This document shows positions 8,342 to 15,800 of a stretch of DNA of 24,821 nt, piece by piece; the stretch's first letter is position 1, and the number at the start of each line of letters is the position of its first letter. Under the pieces are notes generated by a model. The model was given only the letters and a program-made list of their open reading frames with translations, had not been told where the DNA came from and made no database searches. The position numbers and the translations under genes are program-made. Source of the DNA: an uncultured Oscillospiraceae bacterium (lineage in GTDB: Bacteria; Bacillota; Clostridia; Oscillospirales; Oscillospiraceae); the NCBI GenBank assembly GCA_948616425.1, contig CAPGBJ010000107.1, forward strand, positions 1 to 24,821, given 5' to 3'.

Positions 8342-9201
8342 ATCAGAACGAGAAGAGGCGTACAGGGCAGATCCAGGATGTCTTCCTGCGGCTGGCCCGG
8401 AACAAAGCGGCCATGTTGGGGCTGTTTATCCTGCTGGTTATGATCCTCTGCGCCATTTTTGCCCCCTTTGTGGCCCCCTACAATTACGCCAAGCAGGACT
8501 TGATTAACTCCTACGTTCCGCCCTGTCTGGCCCACCCCTTCGGCACGGACAACCTGGGACGGGATATCCTCAGCCGGGTGATCTACGGCACCCGCATCTC
8601 CCTGCTGGTGGGCATCTGCAGTGTGTGTCTGGCCACAGTGATCGGCGTCTTTTTGGGCTCTATCGCCGGATTTTACGGCGGTGTATTTGACAATCTGCTC
8701 ATGCGCCTGATGGACATCGTACTGGCTGTGCCCAGCCTGCTGCTGGCCATCTCAATCGCCTCCACCTTGGGGAACGGCATTCAGAATTTGATTCTTGCCA
8801 TCGGCCTGGGGGCCTCGCCGGGATATGCCCGGATTGTGCGGGCCTCCATCCTGTCTCTAAAGGATCAAGAGTACGTGGAGGCCGCCCGCTCGGAGGGCGC
8901 CAGTGACGCGCACATCATTCTCAGCCATATCCTGCCCAACTGTCTGGCCCCCATTATTGTGCAGATGACCCTGGGCGTAGCCAGCGCTATTTTGTCCACC
9001 GCCAGTTTAAGTTTCATCGGCCTGGGTATCGCCCCTCCTACGCCGGAGTGGGGCTCCATGCTCAGCACCGGGCGGCAGTTTATGTTTGAGGCTTGGTGGA
9101 TTGTCACCTTCCCCGGAGTGGCCATTATGCTGTCCATCTTTGCGCTGAACCTGTTTGGCGATGGCCTGCGGGATGCGCTGGACCCCAAGCTGAAGAATTA
9201 A
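8338..9201 (+). CDS. dppC: Peptide ABC transporter permease, DppC/OppC type
   Basis: A 287-residue membrane protein, the usual C-subunit length. The N-terminus carries the conserved RLARNKAAMLGLFIL helix, then the family motif HPFGTDNLGRDILSRVIYGTRISL, further membrane helices, an EAA loop (DQEYVEAARSEGASDAHI) and the C-terminal NLFGDGLRDALDPK that marks DppC/OppC. The GTG start at 8338 overlaps the dppB stop by four bases and has GAGGAGG upstream; the longer open frame upstream is only the shadow of dppB. It would pair with DppB to form the translocation channel. Twelve bases separate it from the ATPase gene. Confidence 0.95.
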   Translation: MNQNEKRRTGQIQDVFLRLARNKAAMLGLFILLVMILCAIFAPFVAPYNYAKQDLINSYVPPCLAHPFGTDNLGRDILSRVIYGTRISLLVGICSVCLATVIGVFLGSIAGFYGGVFDNLLMRLMDIVLAVPSLLLAISIASTLGNGIQNLILAIGLGASPGYARIVRASILSLKDQEYVEAARSEGASDAHIILSHILPNCLAPIIVQMTLGVASAILSTASLSFIGLGIAPPTPEWGSMLSTGRQFMFEAWWIVTFPGVAIMLSIFALNLFGDGLRDALDPKLKN

Positions 9202-9213
9202 GGAGGGTGCACT

Positions 9214-10197
9214 GTGAAGCCATTACTTCAAATCACAGACCTGACCATACATTTTCTGCTGAAGAGCGGGACGGTCAAGGCGGTCAACGGCGTGACCCTC
9301 TCCCTGAATGAGGGGGAGACCCTGGGGCTGGTGGGGGAGACCGGCGCCGGCAAGACCACCACCGCCCTGGGCGTTATGGGGCTGGTGCAGACCCCGCCAG
9401 GAAAGGTGGTGGCGGGGGAGGTCCTGTTTGACGGAAAGGACCTTCTGAACAGCTCTACCAAGGAGATGCAGGCCATCCGGGGCGGGGAAATATCCATGAT
9501 CTTTCAGGACCCCATGACCAGTCTGAACCCCATTGATACCGTGGGGGATCAGATTGCCGAGGTCGTCCGCCTCCATGACAAATGCTCCGGGGCGCAGGCG
9601 GCGGAGAAGGCCCGGGAGATGCTGGAGCTGGTCGGCATTGACCGCAGCCGGGCGGGCGACTACCCCCACCAGTTCTCTGGCGGAATGAAGCAGCGGGTGG
9701 TGATTGCCATTGCCCTGGCCTGCAACCCCCGCCTGCTGATTGCGGACGAGCCCACCACCGCCCTGGATGTGACCATTCAGGCTCAGGTGCTGGAGCTGAT
9801 GAACGGCCTGAAAAAGAAGCTGAACACCGCTATGCTGCTGATTACCCATGATCTGGGTGTGGTGGCGGAGGTGTGCGACAAGGTGGCCATTATGTATGCC
9901 GGCGAGGTGGTGGAATACGGCACATTGGAGCAGGTATTCCGGCGGCCCACCCACCCATACACCAAGGGGCTGTTTGCCTCTATCCCCAACATGGCCCAGA
10001 AGGTACGCCGGCTGACCCCCATCAAGGGGATGATGCCCGACCCCACCTGCCTGCCCGAGGGGTGCAAGTTTGCCGGCCGCTGCCCCCATGCCTGCCCGGC
10101 CTGCGCCCAGGAGCCGCAGCTCACAATGGTGGAGCCGGGCCACACGGTCAAGTGTGTGCTGGCGGAGCGTTCGGAAGGGAGGCCCTCTGATGAGTGA
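9214..10197 (+). CDS. dppD: Peptide ABC transporter ATP-binding protein, DppD/OppD type
   Basis: A 327-residue ATPase. Motifs in order: Walker A GETGAGKT (41-48), Q-loop FQDPMTSLNP (~97-106), signature FSGGMKQR (154-161), Walker B LLIADEP (174-180), the D-loop TALD, and the H-loop His (H212, THDLG). The C-terminal oligopeptide-transporter extension has the Cys-rich GCKFAGRCPHACPAC, which in relatives can hold an Fe-S cluster or a metal. The GTG start has AGGAGG eight bases upstream. The end overlaps the next gene by eight bases. It powers the importer from the cytoplasmic side together with the F subunit. Confidence 0.96.
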   Translation: MKPLLQITDLTIHFLLKSGTVKAVNGVTLSLNEGETLGLVGETGAGKTTTALGVMGLVQTPPGKVVAGEVLFDGKDLLNSSTKEMQAIRGGEISMIFQDPMTSLNPIDTVGDQIAEVVRLHDKCSGAQAAEKAREMLELVGIDRSRAGDYPHQFSGGMKQRVVIAIALACNPRLLIADEPTTALDVTIQAQVLELMNGLKKKLNTAMLLITHDLGVVAEVCDKVAIMYAGEVVEYGTLEQVFRRPTHPYTKGLFASIPNMAQKVRRLTPIKGMMPDPTCLPEGCKFAGRCPHACPACAQEPQLTMVEPGHTVKCVLAERSEGRPSDE

Positions 10198-11137
10198 GAT
10201 TTTACGGGTTGAGCACCTGAAAAAGTATTTCAAAACCCCCAAGGGGGTGCTGCACGCGGTGGATGATGTGAGCTTTTCCATGAAGAAAGGCGAGGTGCTG
10301 GGCGTTGTGGGGGAGTCCGGGTGCGGAAAGTCCACCTTGGGACGCACCATCCTCCATCTGCTGGACTCCACCGACGGCAAGATATTTTTTGAGGGGAAGG
10401 ACGTGACCAACTACTCTGGGCGGCGCTTGAAGGAGCTGCGGCGGAGTATGCAAATGGTTTTCCAGGACCCCTACGCCTCTCTGGACCCCCGAAAGACCGT
10501 CCGGGATATCATCTCCGAGCCTTTGAAAATCAATAAGAGCCACGCTGACCGGGCTCAGCGCGAGGAGTATGTGGACCACCTGATGGAGACGGTGGGTCTG
10601 ACCCAGCGCATGGCGGAGTGTTACCCCCATGAGCTGGACGGGGGACGCCGGCAGCGGGTGGGCATCGCCCGGGCCTTGGCGCTGAATCCCAGCTTTATTG
10701 TCTGCGACGAGCCGGTCAGCGCCCTGGATGTCTCCATCCAGGCCCAGATTCTGAATCTGATGCAGGACCTACAGGAGCAGCGGGAACTGACCTATCTGTT
10801 CATCACCCACGACCTGTCTGTGGTGAAGCATCTGGCCTCCCACATCCTGGTGATGTATCTGGGACAGGTGGTGGAGTACGCCCCCACCGAGGAGCTGTTC
10901 AGCAATCCGGTCCACGCCTACACCCGGGCCCTCCTGTCCGCCGTACCCGTGCCCGACCTGGATCACAGGCGGGAACGCATTATTCTGCGCGGCGAGATTA
11001 CCTCTCCCATCGACCCCAGACCGGGCTGCCGCTTTGCCCCCCGCTGTCAGGACTGCGCCGGGGACTGCGGCCAGCAGGAGACCGCGCTGCGCCAGGTGGG
11101 GACGGACCACTTTGTGGCCTGCTCCCATTGCGGATAA
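10190..11137 (+). CDS. dppF: Peptide ABC transporter ATP-binding protein, DppF/OppF type
   Basis: A 315-residue ATPase. Walker A GESGCGKS (41-48), Q-loop FQDPYASLDP (91-100), signature LDGGRRQ (149-155), Walker B FIVCDEP (169-175), H-loop H207. The LDGG form of the ABC signature is one I recall from other DppF/OppF proteins, so it is not a defect. A C-terminal Cys-rich motif (GCRFAPRCQDCAGDC) follows. I chose the ATG at 10190, which gives the typical MSEILRVEHLKKYF start and has GGAAGGGAGG upstream; the frame is open 40 codons further up only as a shadow of dppD. It overlaps dppD by eight bases, consistent with the two proteins forming a heterodimer. Twelve bases separate it from the creatininase-family gene. 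Confidence 0.96.
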   Translation: MSEILRVEHLKKYFKTPKGVLHAVDDVSFSMKKGEVLGVVGESGCGKSTLGRTILHLLDSTDGKIFFEGKDVTNYSGRRLKELRRSMQMVFQDPYASLDPRKTVRDIISEPLKINKSHADRAQREEYVDHLMETVGLTQRMAECYPHELDGGRRQRVGIARALALNPSFIVCDEPVSALDVSIQAQILNLMQDLQEQRELTYLFITHDLSVVKHLASHILVMYLGQVVEYAPTEELFSNPVHAYTRALLSAVPVPDLDHRRERIILRGEITSPIDPRPGCRFAPRCQDCAGDCGQQETALRQVGTDHFVACSHCG

Positions 11138-11149
11138 GGGGGGACGGCA

Positions 11150-11899
11150 ATGGAGATCAATCAGATCAGTCAGCTTACCTGGCAGGAGTTTGACCAGCGC
11201 CGTCAGGAGGTACACACCGCGATTGTGCCGATGGGGGCGGTGGAGGGCTATGGCCCCCATCTTCCTCTGGGCAGCGACCTTCTGGCGGCCCAGGCCATCG
11301 CCCAGCGGGTGTGTGAACGGACCGGGGCCTTCCTTGTGCCAGCGATTCCGGTGGGAGACTCCCGGTCAATCTCCATGTTTCCCGGGACGCTGGTGGTGCG
11401 GCCTGAGAGTTTTAAGGAGTACCTTCGGGATTTGCTGGAAAGCTTGCTGGGCTGGGGGATGCGAAATTTCCTCTTCCTCAATGGACACGCGGGCAACGTG
11501 CCCATGGCGGCCCAGCTGAGTCAGGAATTTTTAAGCCAAAATCCCCAGCTGCGCTTTGCCCAGATCGACTGGTGGCGCTATGCCGCGGCCAACAGTTCCG
11601 GGGTGCTGGACCAGCAGGGCTATATGGCCCAGGGCCACGCCAGCGAGTGCGGCACCAGCGTGATGCTGTATCTCTGTCCCGAACTGGTGCGGACAGATAA
11701 GCTCCAGCGCGTGGAGCCCAAAGTGGTCAACAGCAGACGGTTTCCCAACGTGGCCCGTTACACCCCGTTTTCTGAGTTTTCCGACCTGTGCATGATTGGC
11801 GACGCCACGGCGGCTACGGCGGAAAAGGGCAGACAGATTGTAGAGCGGTGTGTGGATGGCATCACCGCCTATATGGCGCAGGATTTCGTCCCATTTTAA
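11150..11899 (+). CDS. Creatininase-family metal-dependent amidohydrolase, variant metal motif
   Basis: A 249-residue protein with the creatininase fold pattern: IVPMGAVEGYGPHLPLGSD (~25-43), NGHAGN (111-116) and HASECGTS (163-170). The family includes creatininase, formamide-opening enzymes of deazaflavin synthesis, and MftE, which trims the mycofactocin precursor peptide. In canonical members the first motif is EQHGPH; the first His is a metal ligand and is Tyr here (Y34), while E32, D43, H113 and E166 stand at the other expected positions. It could therefore have altered metal binding or belong to a divergent subfamily. The ATG start has a G-rich site (GGGGGGA) upstream. The gene follows the importer closely, so cleavage of an imported cyclic amide or peptide is plausible. 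Family assignment is firm; substrate unknown. Confidence 0.88.
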   Translation: MEINQISQLTWQEFDQRRQEVHTAIVPMGAVEGYGPHLPLGSDLLAAQAIAQRVCERTGAFLVPAIPVGDSRSISMFPGTLVVRPESFKEYLRDLLESLLGWGMRNFLFLNGHAGNVPMAAQLSQEFLSQNPQLRFAQIDWWRYAAANSSGVLDQQGYMAQGHASECGTSVMLYLCPELVRTDKLQRVEPKVVNSRRFPNVARYTPFSEFSDLCMIGDATAATAEKGRQIVERCVDGITAYMAQDFVPF

Positions 11900-11919
11900 G
11901 AGCGGAGGAGGACAAACGG

Positions 11920-12177
11920 ATGTATCATTTTACGCCTGCTGGCGTCTGTGCCAGAGAGATTACTTACGATGTGGTGGACGGCAAAGTACACGGCGTCCAT
12001 TTCGAGGGCGGGTGCAATGGAAGCGGAAAGGGCGTGGCGGCCTTGGCAGAAGGCCATACCCCGGAGGAGCTGATCGCACTGCTGAAGGACATTGAGTGTA
12101 AGACCAAAGGGACCTCCTGCCCTGCCCAGCTGGCCAGAGCACTGGAACAGATGCTGGAGGGTGGCCAGCCGCAATGA
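11920..12177 (+). CDS. TSCPD-domain protein (TIGR03905-like), unknown function
   Basis: An 85-residue protein. It matches the small stand-alone TSCPD family, whose domain also occurs at the C-terminus of some vitamin B12-dependent ribonucleotide reductases. Visible marks are GGCNGSGKGV (~30-39), the AEGHTPEELIALLKDIEC segment and TSCPAQLARAL (65-75); the family's usual Asp after Pro is Ala here. Four cysteines (C10, C32, C60, C67) could form a metal site; that is inference. The ATG is preceded by GCGGAGGAGG. The stop overlaps the start of the next gene as ATGA, so the two are probably translated together. No molecular function is established for the stand-alone form as far as I know. Confidence 0.85.
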   Translation: MYHFTPAGVCAREITYDVVDGKVHGVHFEGGCNGSGKGVAALAEGHTPEELIALLKDIECKTKGTSCPAQLARALEQMLEGGQPQ

Positions 12178-12770
12178 AATATCTCAATCAACTGGAGTAT
12201 GAACAGGTGCCCTATCCCACCGACACCGATCATCCTGACAGCGACTTTTGCACAGCTGGGACTGTGAAGCGGGCGGGCTGCGGCCTGTGCGCGGTGTGCA
12301 TGGTGGTGGACCATCTGACGTTAGAGACCGGATTTGGCCTGGAGGAGTGCCGCTTATTTTCCATGGAGATAGGCGCGAACCACGGCGTGGGCACGGATAT
12401 GAAGATACTTGCGCCTGCGGTGGCAGAACGCTTTGATCTGGACTTGGATACCACCGATGACCCAGAAGAGCTGGCCGCGTGTCTCCAGGCGGGCGGCGCG
12501 GCTGTGATTCATGTGGGCGGTGACCGGGAGGGACACACTGGGATTTTTTCCCGCGGCGGCCACTACATGGCGGCGGTGGGCGTGCGAAATGGGATGTTTT
12601 GCATTTTAGATCCGTCCTGGACGGAGGAAAAATATCTCCAGGGGCACAACCGGGACCGCGTGCGCCAGAGCGGGGTCTGGCTGTATGCAGATGGGCAGAC
12701 CCTGCAGGAGGACACTGCAAACCGCTCCCCTGGTTACTACCTGTTTACCCGCCGTTCTGACAGAGGATAA
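12174..12770 (+). CDS. C39-like papain-fold cysteine peptidase family protein
   Basis: A 198-residue protein with the Peptidase_C39_2 layout: a catalytic-type Cys in AGCGLCAV (C36), a His in GGHYMAAVG (H130) and an Asp in ILDPSW (D146), in the order and spacing of this papain-like group. There is no signal peptide or membrane segment and no attached ABC transporter domain, so it is not a bacteriocin exporter. It should act in the cytoplasm as a peptidase, amidase or related thiol enzyme. Its start overlaps the stop of the TSCPD gene by four bases, and it closes the cluster that begins with the amidohydrolase. Whether it truly cleaves peptides, and which, cannot be read from sequence. Confidence 0.82.
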   Translation: MKYLNQLEYEQVPYPTDTDHPDSDFCTAGTVKRAGCGLCAVCMVVDHLTLETGFGLEECRLFSMEIGANHGVGTDMKILAPAVAERFDLDLDTTDDPEELAACLQAGGAAVIHVGGDREGHTGIFSRGGHYMAAVGVRNGMFCILDPSWTEEKYLQGHNRDRVRQSGVWLYADGQTLQEDTANRSPGYYLFTRRSDRG

Positions 12771-12800
12771 AACGAGAGTGAGACAATCTCACGTCAGCTA

Positions 12801-12829
12801 GGGCCGTGCCATCCCTCAGACACGGCCCC
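12801..12829 (+). terminator. Hairpin at the end of the transporter cluster
   Basis: GGGCCGTG (12801-12808) pairs with CACGGCCC (12821-12828) around a 12-base loop. No T-run follows directly, so it may act with the next hairpin or protect the mRNA end. Confidence 0.5.
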
Positions 12830-12831
12830 GA

Positions 12832-12876
12832 AAAAGGAAAGCCCTCGGATTTTTGCAATCCGAGGGCTTTCTCCTT
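12832..12876. terminator. Bidirectional intrinsic terminator between convergent genes
   Basis: A perfect 11-bp stem (GCCCTCGGATT at 12841-12851 with 12857-12867) is flanked by an A-rich run on the left and TTTCTCCTTT on the right. It can end transcription of the plus-strand cluster and of the minus-strand surface-protein gene, whose stop lies 20 bases away. Confidence 0.9.
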
Positions 12877-12886
12877 TGCGGAATGG

Positions 12887-15800
12887 CTACCGTCTCCATG
12901 CCACGGTGGAGACAAAGCGGGAGAGAATGGAATTGGCCTGCCCGCAGGTCAAGGTGGCCCGGGGCGAGAGGGTGCTGTCTGAAGTGTTGGTTATGAGGCC
13001 GGCAGCCTGTACCCAGGCCATGGCGGGCCGCGCAATGGTGCGGATCTGGCTGTAATCGGAATAACCGGTGATGTTGGTGCTCTGGGCGGTGCTGTACCCC
13101 ATATGTCTGGCGTAGCAATAGAGTATCATTGCGGTCTGTTCTCGACTGATGGCCTTGTCAACGCCCCAAAGCCAGCTCATGTATATATCTGGGACAATGG
13201 CGTTGTTAGTTGCCCAAAAGGTGGGGTCTCCAGAGCTGCTGTCATCCATGTTATAGAGGACGGAAATCAGCATATCTCTGGTGAGTGGGCTGTTGATGGG
13301 GACCAGGCCGTCAGTGACGTGGTAGATAGAGCCGTTGCTGAAGTACCACTTAAGCGGTTTGGCGCTGGGGGCAGACTCTGTTTCGGTGGAGACGTAGTAG
13401 GGACCGCCGATGTATGTGTCAGTGTAGGTAATCTCCAACTCCACGTCGCTGGCCGGCATAATAAAGGTATACTCGTCGCTGTAGCGGGCGTTGAGGCGCA
13501 GTTCTCGGCCGGTGTCCAGGTTGACAGCTGAGAGCCAATCCAACTCGTAGTCTCTTCTGGGATTAAGTTCGACGGTGACCCGAGTGCCCTCGACGGCGTA
13601 GCTGTGGCTGACGGAGTAGCTGCCGCCGGGGGTGCGGCTGGGCGTGTAGATCCGGTAGTAGGGCGAGGAGGGAATGTCCGGTGTGGCAGGCGTCTCGCTC
13701 CACCGGGCATATACGGTGGTATTGGCTTGGAAGACAGTGGCGGTGGATACTAGGCTGCCGCCGGAGATGGAGGTGTACCAGCCGCTGAAATCGAAGCCGC
13801 TGCGGCTGGGGTTGGCCGGCAGGGCGGCAAGCCTGCCGTCTGCGCCGGCAGTCAGCGTGGTGGGAGCGGGTGCGCCCGGGTAGTTGAGGCTGAAGGTGAC
13901 CTGAACGGCGGCCGGAGGTTTGGGGTCCTGGCCGGGGTTTTCCTCTCCGCCTGAGCCGGTGGCCGGGATCTCTCTGGTCTGCTCTGCCTGACAGCTGGAG
14001 CACACCCGTTTTTCAGAGCCGGGCTGTGCTGCCGTGGGCTGTGTTGTTGTGGTCCAATTGCCCCAGGTGTGGCCGGCGGAGGGGATGGGCTGCGTCCTTG
14101 TTCGAGTGGTGCCGCAGCCAGCCGCTGTGCAGGCCTGGGTGAAGGTTGTCACGCCGTCCTGGGTACAGGTGACCGGTTTGGTGACAGTGCTGCTCTCTTC
14201 CCCCCAGCTGTGGCCGTTGGGCGGGATTGGAATGGTGACCAGGTCTGTACGTTTTTCCCCGCAGCGGACACACTTGCTGCCCCCGGAGATGGTTTTTTCT
14301 CCCTCCTGCGTGCAGCTAGGCTCTTTGTTGATGGTTTCGGTCCCGGTTCCATCGGTGACCCAACTGTGTTCCAGGGGAGAAATTTCTTCCTGTGCCTTTA
14401 TCGTGTCGCCGCAGGCGTTGCAGCGTCTGCCGTTTGTCAGCCCCTTGTCTGTGCAGGTGGCGGGCTTGCCGATTATTGTGACGATGTCGGTATGGGCGGC
14501 GGGGATGGGCTGGGGCGCTACGAAGACGAAGTGGCAGAGGGAACACTCCTTGCCCGCGGTACTGCCGGGGGTGGTGCAGGTGGGATCCACGGCGAGAATT
14601 TCAACCTCCTGGTGTTCTGTGGGGGAGATGGTCTCGGTCCTTTTCAATTCCTGCTGACAGACAGAGCACTGAAAGGTGACCTCTTTGGAGCCGGCCTTCG
14701 TGCAGCTGGCCTCCTGGGTGATGACCTCGCTGACGACGGCGCCGGGGGTGTGGACTCCGGTGGGAGGGACATCCTGGGGCGCTGTCAGAATTTTTTTGCA
14801 GACGGAACACTGTATCCCCTCGGTTTTGCCGCCGCTTACACAGGTGGCTGGGACCGCCGCAATGGTTGTCCGTGTGTGATCTTTCATGGGTGTGTCGGTT
14901 GGAGCCTTGATGATGGTTTGACAGACAGAGCACCGTATCCCCTCAGTTTTGCCGCCGTGCTCACAGGTGGCCTGGACGGGAGGGATGATAGCTTGGGTGT
15001 GCCCGTTGGGCCGGACGGGCTCAGTTCGGGTCTGTGTCTCGTCGCAGCCCGCCGCCGTGCAGCTGGTGGTGTATGTCTTGACGCCCTCTGCCGTACAGGT
15101 GGGCGGGGTTGTGACAACCCCAAGGTCCTCCCTCCCCCATACGTGGCCTATGGGGGAGATGCTTTCTGTCTGTATAAATTCCTGCTGACAGACCGTGCAC
15201 GCATAGGTGACGTCCTTGGAACCGGCCTGAGTACAGGTGCGATCTGATGTGATCTCCTCCTTTATGGCTGTGCCAGGGGTGTGAATCCCGGTAGGGGGAA
15301 GCTCTGTCGGTTCGGTCAGGTGTATGCCGCAGGTGAAGCAGGTGAAGTACTCACTGTAGCCCGGTGTGACACAGGTGGGTAAAACGGCGAACTCCCAATG
15401 TTTCGTGTGTCCCTTTTTGGGGATGGGCTCAGTCCGTGTGATCTCCTCGGAACAGTCGGGGTTCAGACACTGTTTGGTGTATGTCCTGACGCCGTCATCT
15501 GTGCAGGTGGGGGGTGTGGTTATGGATGATTTCTCTTCTCCCCACTTGTGTTCGCGGGCGGGAATGGTCTCGTAGTCCTTCTCGGAGCAGATTTCACAGA
15601 CGCGGTAGCGCAAGCCCTCTGTGGTATCGGTGGGATTTTTTGAGATGTGCCACACTGGATCGACGCCATAGAAGTGATTGGAGGCGGGGGTTTCAACCGG
15701 CGGAATGACAACCGGGGCGCATTTATAGTAGCAGTGCATACCAAAGGCGGACCCTGTGCTTTGACAAGTGGAGTCGACGGCGGGGGTGGAGACTAAGGTG

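Noticed and set aside
10637..10657. A defective ABC signature (LDGG instead of LSGG) in DppF
   Set aside because: This form is familiar from other DppF/OppF proteins, and all other nucleotide-binding motifs are intact.
14069..15247. A 392-codon plus-strand frame opposite the Cys/His repeats
   Set aside because: It mirrors the repeat periodicity of the real minus-strand gene and has no start signal or known fold.
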